Notes: generated by a model from the letters alone, not told the origin. A stretch of DNA of 64,000 nt from Alphaproteobacteria bacterium (GCA_020632755.1 JACKEY010000008.1:124001-188000); one strand, 5' to 3'. Counted from the stretch's first letter, positions 1-9,910 are shown. Numbers and translations are program-made.

Positions 1-1431
<1,431 letters not shown>

Positions 1432-2143
1432 CGGCTTCCAGCGCGGGTCCCGCCAGCCCGGCGGACCGTGCAGGAAGCGGAAGGTCACGTTGATGCGCTC
1501 GTCGGTGACCTCGGCCATCTTCGGCACGCTGTGGCGCCACTTGCGCTGCATGGCGCCGCCCATCACCAGCAGGCTGCCGGGCCGCAGGCGCAGCGTGCGC
1601 CGGCGCTTGCGCTTGACCTTCCACTCCAGCATGAACTTGCGGGGCGCCCCCAGCGACACGGCGGCGATCACGGGGAACTGGCCGAGCTCGGGCTCGTTGT
1701 CGGCGTGCATCGCCATGTGGTCGCGGCCGTCCCGGTACCGGTTGACGACCGCGTGGTTGAGCGGCTCGCCGACGGCCTCCTGCACCCGCTCCCACAGGGC
1801 GGACAGCGTCGGGGTGGGCGCACGCGGCGGCAGGGTCTGCCCGCTGTAGCGATAGGGCAGCTCGCCGGCCCAGCCGACCAGCCGCGGCTGCAGGATCTCC
1901 TGGCCGAAAGCGACGACGGGCCGCTCCTCCCAGGTCAGCTCGGCCAGCAGCGCCTGCATCAGCCCGTCGGCCTCTGCCTCGGACAGCCACTCCTGGTCCA
2001 GGTCGTACCAGCAGCCCTGGCCCAGCTCGGTGCGGTTCACGGGTCCTCCCCGACGCGGGGTGCGACGCCGCTGCTAACGTCGGCCCGTCGCCCCGACGCC
2101 CCACCGCCCCGCACGGACGGGGCCGAAGCGCGAGCCGGACCCG

Positions 2144-3565
2144 ATGCTGTTCAACTCGCCCGTCTTCCTGCTGTTCTTCGTCGTGGTCTACGGCCTGTAC
2201 CGGCTGATGGGCCTGCAGGCGCTCGGCAAGGCGCGCGTGCCGCTGCAGAACAGCTGGCTGTTGCTGGCCAGCTACGCCTTCTATGCCTACTGGGACTGGC
2301 GCTTCCTGGGCCTCATCGTGGTCTCGACCCTGGTCGACTACGGCTGCGGCCGCATGCTGGACCGGCTGCCCGACGCGCGCGGCCGGGCCCGACGCGCGTG
2401 GCTGCTGCTGAGCGTCGTGACCAACCTGTCGATCCTGGGCACCTTCAAGTACCTGGGCTGGCTCACCACCGAGCTCGACGCCGCCTTGACCATGCTGGGC
2501 CTGGGCGCGCCGCTGCCGGTGCTCGAGCTCATCCTGCCGGTCGGCCTGTCCTTCTACACCTTCCAGTCGATGGCCTACACCATCGACGTGTACCGCCGCG
2601 AGACGCCGGCCACGCGCTCGTTCATCGACTTCGCGACCTACGTGGCCTACTTCCCCCAGCTGGTCGCCGGGCCCATCGAGCGCAGCAGCCGTCTCCTGCC
2701 GCAGCTGCAGTCCCCACGCAGCCCGACGGCCCAGCAGCTGGCCCTGGGCGGGCACCTGATCCTGTGGGGCTACTTCAAGAAGCTGGTGGTGGCCGACAAC
2801 CTGGCCGTCGTCGTCAGCCGCGTCTTCGAGGGCGACCCGTCGGGCTTCCTGGTGCTCGTCGGCGCCTACGCCTTCACCTGGCAGATCTACTGCGACTTCA
2901 GCGGCTACACCGACATCGCCCGGGGGCTGTCGAAGCTGATGGGCATCGAGCTGTCGGTGAACTTCCGGCTGCCCTTCTTCGCGTCCGGCCCGAGCGACCT
3001 GTGGCGCCGGTGGCACATCAGCCTGAGCCAGTGGCTGCGCGACTACCTGTATGTGCCGCTGGGCGGCAACCGCCGCGGGCGCCTGCGCACCCAGCTCAAC
3101 CTGATGCTGACGATGCTGCTGGGCGGCCTGTGGCACGGGGCCAACTGGACCTTCATCGCCTGGGGCGCCTGGCACGGCGCCGCCCTGGCCCTGCAGCGGG
3201 CCCTGCCCGTCCCGAAGCTCGGCTGGCCAGGCCGGGTCGCCGCCGTCATCGCGACCTTCCACCTGACCTGCCTGGGCTTCGTGGTGTTCCGGGCCCACGA
3301 CCTCGGGCAGGTGGTCGACCTGGCCCGGCGGGTGCTGTCCGGGCTGGTGCCCGCCCCGGGGGACACGGTGTCGGTCATCCAGCTCGGCCTGCTGGTCACC
3401 GTGCCGCTGCTGATCGAGCTGGCCATGCACCTGCGGGGGGACGACCTGGACCTGCTGGTGCGCCTGCCGCGCCCGGTCCAGGCCGTGTTCTCCGTCGCGA
3501 TGATCGCCGCCGTGCTGGTGCTGGGCGCCAGCTACGGGCGGCAGTTCATCTACTTCCAGTTCTAG
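2144..3565 (+). CDS. MBOAT-family membrane O-acyltransferase (AlgI-like)
   Basis: This 473-residue polytopic membrane protein has many hydrophobic helices. The AlgI/DltB-type signature is complete: LVAGPIERSSRLLPQ, YCDFSGYTDIARG, LWRRWHISLSQWLRDYLYVPLGG, and LGGLWHGANWTF with the family His at about 331; a second WHG follows at about 344. Family members transfer acyl groups, often acetyl, to polysaccharides or other extracytoplasmic acceptors. No partner such as AlgJ/AlgX is adjacent, so the acceptor is unknown. The ATG start follows the CGAGCCGGACCCG leader; length is usual for the family. Its TAG stop overlaps the stop of the convergent lipoprotein gene inside the palindrome GTTCTAGAAC (3559-3568). 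Confidence 0.93.
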   Translation: MLFNSPVFLLFFVVVYGLYRLMGLQALGKARVPLQNSWLLLASYAFYAYWDWRFLGLIVVSTLVDYGCGRMLDRLPDARGRARRAWLLLSVVTNLSILGTFKYLGWLTTELDAALTMLGLGAPLPVLELILPVGLSFYTFQSMAYTIDVYRRETPATRSFIDFATYVAYFPQLVAGPIERSSRLLPQLQSPRSPTAQQLALGGHLILWGYFKKLVVADNLAVVVSRVFEGDPSGFLVLVGAYAFTWQIYCDFSGYTDIARGLSKLMGIELSVNFRLPFFASGPSDLWRRWHISLSQWLRDYLYVPLGGNRRGRLRTQLNLMLTMLLGGLWHGANWTFIAWGAWHGAALALQRALPVPKLGWPGRVAAVIATFHLTCLGFVVFRAHDLGQVVDLARRVLSGLVPAPGDTVSVIQLGLLVTVPLLIELAMHLRGDDLDLLVRLPRPVQAVFSVAMIAAVLVLGASYGRQFIYFQF

Positions 3566-4308
3566 AACCAGCCGCCGTCCTGGATGGTGACGTCGCCGCC
3601 CTCGACCACCAGGTCGACGCGGATGCTGCCGCTGCCACGGATGCCGGCGAAGTAGGCGACGTCGGCCGCGACGGCGTCGAAGCCCAGGTCCTCGACCATC
3701 AGCTCGTGCGCGGGATCGCCCCACACCTGCAGGTCGTAGTCCATGCCCCACGGAAGGGTCAGGTCGACGTCGCCCCGGGCGCGCACCACGATGCGGTCGC
3801 CGGGCCGCGGGGTCAGCCCGAGCCGCATGCCGCCGCCATCGGCGACCAGCTCCAGGTCGCCGCCCAGGTCGTCGGCCTCGATGCGCGAGGCGTGGACCCG
3901 GTGCACGCCGTACAGCGACGCCAGGCTGGCCGTGCCGTTCTCCAGGAACAGGTCGGTGGCCACGTGATCGGGCACCACCAGGTCGACGTCGACGCCCGAG
4001 CCCGTGCCGCCCCCGCTCCACGCGTCGATGCGCAGGTCGGCGCCGACCGTGTCCACGTCCAGCCCGGCCGCGGCTTCGTTGGCGGCGGCCTTGTCCTGCT
4101 TGCCGGCCACGCCGTAGGTGCGCCCGGACAGCTCGATGGTCGCCGTCCCGGGGCTGCCGCGGATGGCCATGTCGCCTTCTTCGATGTCGGCGACGACGCG
4201 CTGCACGCCGGCGGCCGGCAGCGAGCTGTGGAAGGGGTCCTCGACGACGGTGCAGCCGGTGGCGACCAGGGGGAGGAGGACGAGGAGGGCGTCGAGGCGC
4301 TGCGTCAT
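3562..4308 (-). CDS. DUF4097-like lipoprotein
   Basis: A 248-residue exported lipoprotein. The chosen ATG (4306-4308) is preceded by GGAG with a six-base spacer and begins a classical lipobox signal ending LVATGC; a longer in-frame start at 4434 would bury this signal. The mature part is a run of short beta strands with little Lys (VQRVVADIEEGDMAI, VDVDLVVPDHV, MRLGLTPRPGDRIVVRARGDVDLTLP, VEGGDVTIQDG), the pattern of DUF4097/DUF2807-type beta-helical 'adhesin' domains. Function is unknown; these proteins sit on membranes or the envelope. It converges on the MBOAT gene with overlapping stops. Calling the fold is an inference from repeat style. Confidence 0.75.
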   Translation of the reverse strand: MTQRLDALLVLLPLVATGCTVVEDPFHSSLPAAGVQRVVADIEEGDMAIRGSPGTATIELSGRTYGVAGKQDKAAANEAAAGLDVDTVGADLRIDAWSGGGTGSGVDVDLVVPDHVATDLFLENGTASLASLYGVHRVHASRIEADDLGGDLELVADGGGMRLGLTPRPGDRIVVRARGDVDLTLPWGMDYDLQVWGDPAHELMVEDLGFDAVAADVAYFAGIRGSGSIRVDLVVEGGDVTIQDGGWF

Positions 4309-4405
4309 CGGAAGCTCCGGGGGAGGAGGGGGCCGTGGGGAGGAGACCCCACGCCCGACCGACGAGGCGGCGCCCGGGTCATTCGGCAGCCGTGACGGGC
4401 GGTGA

Positions 4406-4504
4406 CGAGCGGCAGCCAGGTGGAGGGGGTTCAACGACCCCCTCCCCCCGCTCCGCGGGGGGAGGTGCCGAGCGGTAGCGAGGCGGAGGGGGGTTCAACG
4501 ACCC
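4406..4504. repeat. Pair of imperfect 35/36-bp direct repeats flanking a perfect hairpin
   Basis: Copy A is 4406-4440 and copy B is 4469-4504. Both read CGAGCGGyAGC, then AGG(T/C)GGAGGGGG, then TTCAACGACCC, and differ at only a few positions. Between them lies an 11-bp perfect inverted repeat. Copy B spans the TGA stop of the minus-strand gene at 4495-5595. The layout, two related units around a palindrome in the 3' region of a gene, resembles a REP-type dispersed repeat, but only this instance is visible in the window. Confidence 0.7.
4441..4465 (-). terminator. Perfect 11-bp GC hairpin, possible terminator or REP palindrome
   Basis: CCTCCCCCCGC (4441-4451) pairs perfectly with GCGGGGGGAGG (4455-4465) around a three-base TCC loop. 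It lies about 30 bases downstream of the stop of the minus-strand gene at 4495-5595. There is no U-tract, so if it terminates it does so by structure alone or as part of a mobile repeat. Confidence 0.5.
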
Positions 4505-5595
4505 GAGAGGACTGCCGCCAGCTCCGCCGCGGCCCGCACCGCGTCGGCCAGCTGCCGCCGCAGCGAGCCCGGGTGCACGATCACCACCGCGCGCGGGTGC
4601 ACGTAGGCGCCGGGCCAGGCATGCAGCACCTCCAGCAGCGGCCCGGTCAGCTCGTCGCGCATCAGCAGGGCCCGGGCCGACTCCGGCTCGCTGGCCTGCA
4701 GCTCGACCACGGTGTCGAGCACGGGGTTGCCCGTGCCGATGCCGCCGCTGCGCCCAGGGGCACCGCCGACCCGCGGTCGCAGCCGCATGCCGGCCGGCAG
4801 GTGGGGGCGGATCGGCGCCTGGATCACGCACTGCAAGGCGCCGTCGGACTCCCGCGGCTGGTCCAGCACCACCTTCACGTCGACGCCCTGCACCGTGCCC
4901 AGAAAGGTCCGGCTGCCATCGGCCCCGACCCGCTCGCAGCGCAGCCCGAGCTCGGCCGCCGCCGACTGCACCGGCGCCTGCCGGGCCTCGCGCAGCGCCT
5001 GGGCCAGCGCCAGCGCCAGGTCCACCGCGGGCTTCGGGTAGATCGCGACCGGGGTCGCCTCGCGCACGGTGATCCGGCGCTCCTCGATGGTCGGCTCGAT
5101 GCGCTGGCGCAGCAGCGCGGACAGCACCTCGACGACGGTCGGGTGGTCCAGCAGCTCGGCGATGGCGTCGGGGTCCTCGCCCTTCACGTGCAGCGCCTGG
5201 TCCAGCAGCGGGTCGACCAGCGGGTGGTCCTCGATGGTCCCGAGCAGGTCCGCGACGTGGGACCCGACGCCCATGCGCTTGACCACGATCCCGCGCGGCA
5301 GGGCGAAGGGCAGGTCCAGCCGCACCCGCAGGGTGGCCACGGGATCGGGGTGCTCGTCGCTGCGCCAGTCCGACCCGGGCTCGACGTAGCGGGCGTCGAA
5401 GCCGAAGCCGTCGACCACGCCGGTCGCCGTCACCCCGCTGCCGATCACCTCGCGCACGACCTGCAGGCCGAGCGGATCGACCGCCTCGGCCATGCGCCGC
5501 TGCGCCTCGTGCTGCCGACCCACACGGGTCAGCACGAACCAGCCGAACAGGCCCAGCCCGACGGTGGCGAGGGGAACGAGGTTCGCAGGGTCCAT
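4495..5595 (-). CDS. Membrane-anchored protein of unknown function
   Basis: A 366-residue protein I do not recognise. It opens MDPANLVPLATVGLGLFGWF, one hydrophobic helix at about residues 5-22, followed by basic residues (LTRVGRQHEAQRRM), so the bulk is probably cytoplasmic with an N-terminal anchor. The rest is soluble alpha/beta sequence with no catalytic motif visible; a Gly-rich stretch (GGAPGRSGGIGTG) sits near residue 285. The frame stays open far upstream, but the ATG at 5595 is chosen because the membrane helix starts there and the divergent gene at 5626 leaves only 30 bases between them. Homology would be needed to say more. Confidence 0.7.
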   Translation of the reverse strand: MDPANLVPLATVGLGLFGWFVLTRVGRQHEAQRRMAEAVDPLGLQVVREVIGSGVTATGVVDGFGFDARYVEPGSDWRSDEHPDPVATLRVRLDLPFALPRGIVVKRMGVGSHVADLLGTIEDHPLVDPLLDQALHVKGEDPDAIAELLDHPTVVEVLSALLRQRIEPTIEERRITVREATPVAIYPKPAVDLALALAQALREARQAPVQSAAAELGLRCERVGADGSRTFLGTVQGVDVKVVLDQPRESDGALQCVIQAPIRPHLPAGMRLRPRVGGAPGRSGGIGTGNPVLDTVVELQASEPESARALLMRDELTGPLLEVLHAWPGAYVHPRAVVIVHPGSLRRQLADAVRAAAELAAVLSGR

Positions 5596-5613
5596 GGGCC
5601 CATGCTGGCACGG

Positions 5614-5619
5614 TAGGGT
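5614..5619 (+). promoter_or_regulatory. Candidate -10 element TAGGGT for a leaderless start
   Basis: TAGGGT lies six bases upstream of the ATG at 5626, with no Shine-Dalgarno sequence between. The same GTAGGNT motif recurs upstream of other genes here (10343, 24686, 38920, 40300, 55117, 58687). Spacing fits transcription starting at the A of the ATG. Confidence 0.4.
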
Positions 5620-5625
5620 GCGCCC

Positions 5626-6324
5626 ATGCTGCCGCCCCTCCTGCTCGCCCTGCCCCTCGCCCTGCCCGAAGCCCGGGCCGCGGCCCCGCTGACGCTGGAC
5701 CCGCCGGTGCCCGTGCACGGCGCGCCCCACGGCCTGTTCGCGACCACCTGGGACCTGCCGCCGCAGCGCGCCGAGTACATGACCGAGCCCGTCGCGGAGC
5801 TGCGCTGCCCGGTCAGCCTGCGCGTCGCCCCCGACGGCGCCTTGTCCGCCAGCGCGCCGGCCTGCCCCGAGACCATGCGGGACGCGGCGCTCGACGCCAT
5901 CGCCGGCTGGAGCTTCGCCGGCCCGGTGGGCCCCGAAGGCACCACCCTGACCGTGTCCTTCGTCCTGCGCCACAGCGAGACGATCGGGTCGCTCTCCTTG
6001 TTCGCCGAGGTCGATCCCGGGCCCGATCACGCCGACGGAGTCGGCCGTCCGGGGCTCAAGCTGGTCTCGCCGGCCCGCCCGAAGAAGCCCCTGGTCGGCA
6101 AGCGGTCGGGCGCCCTGCGCAAGGCCGGGGCCGAGCCCGGCGACTGCGTCTACGAGGTCCGGATCAGCGCGAGCGGCACCCTGCTCGAGCAGGCGCCCCT
6201 GGCATGTCCCGAGCCGCTGCGCGCCGACGCCGAGAAGCGGCTGGCCCGGGCGAAGTGGCGGCCGGGTCGCGAAGACGGCGTCACCCGCCAGGACGTGACC
6301 GAGGTCACCATCGCCTACCCCTGA
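5626..6324 (+). CDS. Exported protein with duplicated TonB-C-like domain
   Basis: A 232-residue protein with an N-terminal signal peptide (MLPPLLLALPLALPEARAA). Two related segments, about residues 59-115 and 173-231, share the pattern C-xx-(L/V)-R-(V/I)-(A/S)-x-(D/S)-G-x-L-xxxAP-x-ACPE-xx-R-xxA...W...VT-(L/V)-x-(V/I). This alternation resembles the C-terminal domain of TonB-type energy transducers, where a conserved strand-helix-strand follows 'V.V..DG.V'. Each copy keeps a Cys pair that may form a disulfide outside the cytoplasm. No transmembrane anchor other than the signal is seen. Role unknown; a periplasmic binding or adaptor function is only a guess. It converges on the LysR gene with a 10-base overlap. 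Confidence 0.7.
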   Translation: MLPPLLLALPLALPEARAAAPLTLDPPVPVHGAPHGLFATTWDLPPQRAEYMTEPVAELRCPVSLRVAPDGALSASAPACPETMRDAALDAIAGWSFAGPVGPEGTTLTVSFVLRHSETIGSLSLFAEVDPGPDHADGVGRPGLKLVSPARPKKPLVGKRSGALRKAGAEPGDCVYEVRISASGTLLEQAPLACPEPLRADAEKRLARAKWRPGREDGVTRQDVTEVTIAYP

Positions 6325-7250
6325 CCGCCGGGTCGGGGGTGCGCGAGCTGCGGCTCGAGCGCGGCGACGACCTGGGCGCGAAACCACTGGTGGCCAGGAT
6401 CCGCCTGCAGCCGCGGGTGCCACAGGGCGGCCACGGGTACGTCGGGCAGCGGCAGCGGCGGGGCCCGCAGCACCAGCCCGAGTCGGTCCACCAGCGGGGC
6501 GAGCAGCGGCGCGGGAGCGTTGAGCATCAGGTCGGTGCCGGCGACCACCAGCGGCGCCGACAGGAAGGTGGGCAGCACCAGCCCGACGCGGCGCTCGTGG
6601 CCGGCGGCGGCCAGGGCCGCGGCGACCAGGTTGGGGCCGGCGCCTCCGGCCCGGATCTCGACGTGGGGCCAGCCGGTCCAGGTCTGCACGGTCCACTCGC
6701 GCTCCAGCGCGGGGTGTCCGGCGCGCAGGGCCACCGCCCAGGGCAGCCGCGACAGGCCCCGCATGCGCAGGCTGTCGTGCCCGGCCGCCACCGTCGCCAG
6801 CGCCAGATCCACGCCCTGATCCAGGCCCTCGACCAGCCCGGGTCCCAGCGGTCCGCGCACCTCGAGCTGCACGGCCGGCGCGCGCGCGGCGAGGTGGCGG
6901 AGCAGGTCGGGGAGGAGCGGCGCCAGCAGATCGGGCGCCGACAGCACGAACCGCCGCCCGGAGGTCTCGGGCGAGAAGGCGCCGCCATCCGACAGCAGGG
7001 TCGACAGCTCGCCGAGCAGGCGGGCCAGGGGGCCGTGCAGGGCCTCGGCGCGAGGCGTCAGCCGCATGCCGCGCCCGCTGCGGACCAGCAGCGGATCGCC
7101 GAGCGCGTCCCGCAGCCGGGCGAGGGCGTGGCTGGTGCTGGACTGGGCGAGGCCCAGGCGGCGGCCGGCGCGGGTCACGCTCCGCTCGCGCAGCAGGGCG
7201 TCCAGGACGAGGAGCAGGTTGAGGTCGAGGGAGGAGAGGTCCGCGGTCAT
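6315..7250 (-). CDS. LysR-family transcriptional regulator
   Basis: A 311-residue regulator with the LysR winged helix-turn-helix at residues 5-65 (LDLNLLLVLDALLRERSVTRAGRRLGLAQSSTSHALARLRDALGDPLLVR is the family hallmark pattern) and a periplasmic-binding-protein-like effector domain after residue 90. The ATG at 7250 is chosen because the HTH begins within ten residues. The gene is divergent from the NAD-dependent epimerase at 7347, the usual LysR arrangement, so it probably controls that gene and itself. A 20-bp dyad lies in the intergenic region. The effector molecule is unknown. Confidence 0.92.
   Translation of the reverse strand: MTADLSSLDLNLLLVLDALLRERSVTRAGRRLGLAQSSTSHALARLRDALGDPLLVRSGRGMRLTPRAEALHGPLARLLGELSTLLSDGGAFSPETSGRRFVLSAPDLLAPLLPDLLRHLAARAPAVQLEVRGPLGPGLVEGLDQGVDLALATVAAGHDSLRMRGLSRLPWAVALRAGHPALEREWTVQTWTGWPHVEIRAGGAGPNLVAAALAAAGHERRVGLVLPTFLSAPLVVAGTDLMLNAPAPLLAPLVDRLGLVLRAPPLPLPDVPVAALWHPRLQADPGHQWFRAQVVAALEPQLAHPRPGGQG
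6318..6339. terminator. Bidirectional hairpin containing a stop codon
   Basis: CCCCTGACC (6318-6326) pairs with GGTCGGGGG (6331-6339) with one G-U wobble and a four-base loop. The TGA stop of the plus-strand gene is inside the stem and the TAG stop of the LysR gene abuts it. The arrangement suits a shared terminator of convergent genes. Confidence 0.5.
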
Positions 7251-7256
7251 GGGTAC

Positions 7257-7303
7257 AGTATGTCTGCGATCGATGCTTCCATGTCGTTCATGCATTGGAA
7301 CGA
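7257..7303. promoter_or_regulatory. Divergent LysR/epimerase control region with dyad operator
   Basis: TCGTTC (7284-7289) and GAACGA (7298-7303) form a perfect six-base dyad around ATGCATTG. A related half-site CGATGCTTCCATG lies just upstream at about 7271-7283 and resembles the complement of the right arm. On the minus strand CATACT (7257-7262) sits six bases before the LysR ATG and could be its -10. A LysR-type tetramer footprint would fit the spacing of the repeated half-sites. Inference only. Confidence 0.5.
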
Positions 7304-7346
7304 TGGTTCTGGAGGAGGCATGTTGCCCATGCACCCTGGAGGTCCC

Positions 7347-8309
7347 GTGCACGTCTTCGTCACCGGTGGCAGCGGCTTCGTCGGAGGCCACCTCATCGAG
7401 TTCCTGGTCGGGCGCGGCGACACCGTGTCCGCCATGGCCCGCAGCCAGCGCTCGGCCGACGCCGTGGCCGCCTTCGGCGCGACGCCCGTGCGCTGCAGCC
7501 TGGACGACCTGGCCGCCGAGCACCTCGTCGGCGTCGATGCCGTGGTGCACGCCGCCGCCTTCGTCCAGGAGCACGGCACCCGGGCCGCGTTCGAGGCCGC
7601 CAACGTGCACGGCACCCAGCGCGTCATCGACGCGGTGCGCGCCGCGGGCGTGCCGACCCTCGTCCACATCGGCACCGAAGCCGCCGTCTTCGACGGCCAC
7701 GACCTGGTCGACATCGACGAAGCCGCGCCCTACCCGACCCGCCAGCGCTTCCTCTACAGCGAGACCAAGGCCGAGGCCGAGCGCCGCGTCCTGGCGGCCC
7801 ACGGCGACGGGCTGCGGGCCCTCTCCCTCCGCCCCCGGCTCATCTGGGGGCCCCGCGACAGCTCGGTGCTGCCCGCCGTGCTCGAGATGGCGGCCCAGGG
7901 GCGCTTCTCGTGGCTGGACGGCGGGCGGCAGCCCACGTCGACGACCCACGTCGCCAACCTGGTGCACGCCATCGGCCTGGCGCTGGACGGCGACGTCGGC
8001 GGAGTGGCGCTGTTCGTGGCCGACGACGGCCAGACCACCGTGCGGGAGTTCCTCACAGCCCTGGCGGCCACCCGGGGCGTGCAGCTGCCGTCGCGCAGCG
8101 TGCCGGGCGCCCTCGCCCGCCCCCTGTCGACCCTGGTCGAGGGGGCCTGGAGCGCGCTCGGGCTGTCGGGCCCGCCGCCGATGACGGCCTTCGCGGTGCA
8201 CATGATGAGCCGGACCGTCACCGTCGACGACGGTCGGGCCCGGGCGCTGCTGGGCTACGCGCCGGTCATCGGCCGGGACGAGGGGATCCGCGCGCTGGGC
8301 GCCGCCTGA
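7347..8309 (+). CDS. NAD-dependent epimerase/dehydratase (extended SDR)
   Basis: A protein of about 320 residues of the extended short-chain dehydrogenase family. HVFVTGGSGFVGGHL at the N-terminus is the Rossmann nucleotide site, and YSETKAEAE carries the YxxxK catalytic pair; RLIWGPRDSS is typical of the family. Likely acts on a nucleotide sugar or a steroid/flavanone-like alcohol; substrate not readable. Start choice: GTG at 7347 has GGAG with a five-base pyrimidine-rich spacer, the pattern seen elsewhere here, and places the Rossmann strand at the very N-terminus; in-frame ATGs at 7320 and 7329, the latter ten bases after GGAGGAGG, are alternatives. Divergent from, and probably regulated by, the LysR gene. 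Confidence 0.9.
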   Translation: MHVFVTGGSGFVGGHLIEFLVGRGDTVSAMARSQRSADAVAAFGATPVRCSLDDLAAEHLVGVDAVVHAAAFVQEHGTRAAFEAANVHGTQRVIDAVRAAGVPTLVHIGTEAAVFDGHDLVDIDEAAPYPTRQRFLYSETKAEAERRVLAAHGDGLRALSLRPRLIWGPRDSSVLPAVLEMAAQGRFSWLDGGRQPTSTTHVANLVHAIGLALDGDVGGVALFVADDGQTTVREFLTALAATRGVQLPSRSVPGALARPLSTLVEGAWSALGLSGPPPMTAFAVHMMSRTVTVDDGRARALLGYAPVIGRDEGIRALGAA

Positions 8310-8324
8310 GCCCGCCCCGCGCCT

Positions 8325-9758
8325 TCAGCGGCCCCGGCGGTCCGCCATGATCGCGGCCCGCTCGGCGCTGCTGACCGGGACGACGTAGTCGCCGGTGAAG
8401 CAGGCGTCGCAGGCTTCCGGCCCGGCGACCGCCCGCATGCCGTCCACCGACAGGAAGGTCAGGCTGTCGGCGCCGAAGTAGGCGCCGAGCTCGCTCTCGA
8501 CCCGGTCCTGGGGCATCTGGGCGGCGGCGAGCTCGTCCTGGCTCGGCATGTCGATGCCGTAGAAGCAGGGGTGCCGGACCGGCGGCGAGAAGATGGCCAC
8601 GTGCAGGGCGGCGGGGCGCAGCTCGCGCAGCATCTCGACGATGCGGCGCATGGTGGATCCACGCACGATGCTGTCGTCGACCAGGATGACCCGCTGCCCC
8701 TCGAACATCTCGGCGATGGGGTTGAGCTTGAGCCGCAGGGCCGCCATGCGGGTGGCCTGGTCCGGCATGATGAAGGTCCGGCCCGAGTAGCGGTTCTTGA
8801 TGAACCCCTCGCGGTTCTTGATGCCGAGCTCCTCGGCCATCGCCTGGGCGGCGGGGCGGCTGGTGTCGGGCACGGCGATGACCACGTCGGCCTCGAAGCC
8901 CTTGGCCGCCCACTCGCGGGCCAGCTGGCGGCCCATCAGCCAGCGGTTGCGGTTGACGCGGCCGTCCTCCATCCGGCTGTCGGGCCGGGCGAAGTAGATG
9001 CGCTCGAACACGCAGCGCCGCGGAGCCGCATCGACGATGTCGTGGACCAGGGGTTCCTGGCCCTGTCGCATCACCAGGAGCTTGCCGGTGGGCAGGTCGT
9101 CGATCTTCTTGAAGCCCAGCACGTCGAGCGCCACCGACTCGCTGGCCGCCATCCAGTTGCCCTGTCCGTCGGTGCCGTAGACCCCGGGCCGGATGCCGTG
9201 GGGGTCGCGGAAGGCGATGAGGGTCTCCTGGCCGTCCACCTCCAGCACGGCGACCACCGAGTAGGCGCCGCGCACCCGGCGGTAGACGGCCCGCACTGCG
9301 GCGATGACGTCGTCGACATCGTGGCCCGAGGGCCGGCGCTCGGTCAGGGCCTGGGCCAGCACCAGCAGGATCGGCTCGGCGTCACACTCGGAGAGGATGT
9401 GCAGGCCTTCCTTCCGCAGGCCGGCCGCGAGCTCGGGCACGTTGGTCACGTTGCCGTTGTGGGCCAGCAGGATGCCGGGCCGCCGCGTCAGGAAGGGCTG
9501 GGCGTCTTCGGCCGTGCTGACGGCGCCCGCCGTCGGGTAGCGCACGTGCGCGATGCCGGCCGTGCCGCCCACCGGCGCCACCGCCCGCGGGGGCAGCGCC
9601 TGGTTGATCATGCCCAGGTCCTTGACCAGGTGGAACCGGTCCCCGTCGCGCGTCCCGACGCCGGCGGCGTCCTGGCCGCGGTGCTGGATCGCCTGGAGCG
9701 ACGCCAGCAACGACTGGGTCACCGGACCGCTCGACACCATCCCGACGAACCCGCACAT
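8325..9758 (-). CDS. purF: Amidophosphoribosyltransferase
   Basis: A 477-residue PurF. It catalyses the first committed step of purine synthesis, PRPP plus glutamine to phosphoribosylamine. MCGFVGMV places the catalytic Cys at position 2 after Met removal; the N-terminal Ntn glutaminase domain has HRGQDAAG, and the C-terminal phosphoribosyltransferase domain has the PRPP loop VILVDDSIVRGST. Cysteines at RRCVFERIYFARPDS, HPCFYG and CDAC match the four 4Fe-4S ligands of the Bacillus-type enzyme. Family-typical length. The start is fixed by the need for Cys2 and has GGGAGG upstream. It is divergent from the truncated-haemoglobin gene, with a strong inverted repeat in the spacer that may regulate it. 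Confidence 0.97.
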   Translation of the reverse strand: MCGFVGMVSSGPVTQSLLASLQAIQHRGQDAAGVGTRDGDRFHLVKDLGMINQALPPRAVAPVGGTAGIAHVRYPTAGAVSTAEDAQPFLTRRPGILLAHNGNVTNVPELAAGLRKEGLHILSECDAEPILLVLAQALTERRPSGHDVDDVIAAVRAVYRRVRGAYSVVAVLEVDGQETLIAFRDPHGIRPGVYGTDGQGNWMAASESVALDVLGFKKIDDLPTGKLLVMRQGQEPLVHDIVDAAPRRCVFERIYFARPDSRMEDGRVNRNRWLMGRQLAREWAAKGFEADVVIAVPDTSRPAAQAMAEELGIKNREGFIKNRYSGRTFIMPDQATRMAALRLKLNPIAEMFEGQRVILVDDSIVRGSTMRRIVEMLRELRPAALHVAIFSPPVRHPCFYGIDMPSQDELAAAQMPQDRVESELGAYFGADSLTFLSVDGMRAVAGPEACDACFTGDYVVPVSSAERAAIMADRRGR

Positions 9759-9804
9759 GCCACCCTCCCGGACAGGGCGGCCGTGTATCCCAGCACCCCC
9801 GCCA

Positions 9805-9832
9805 TCGCGGGCCGCTGATGTCAGGCCCGCGA
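9805..9832. promoter_or_regulatory. Perfect 9-bp inverted repeat between purF and glbO
   Basis: TCGCGGGCC (9805-9813) and GGCCCGCGA (9824-9832) are perfect complements around GCTGATGTCA. It sits between the divergent purF and haemoglobin starts, 46 bases from purF, so it is either a regulator-binding site or a leader hairpin. It does not resemble the E. coli PurR box. Confidence 0.5.
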
Positions 9833-9910
9833 CAAAGGCGCGCCTGACCGAGGACGGCAGGGGGACTACGTTCTCCCTCCTCGAAGGTCCCCCCTGCGAC
9901 CGGAGCCCCC

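Noticed and set aside
5596..6696. Upstream extension of the minus-strand gene that ends at 4495
   Set aside because: The frame stays open, but the extension would overlap the divergent exported-protein gene and has no domain; the membrane helix starts at the ATG at 5595.
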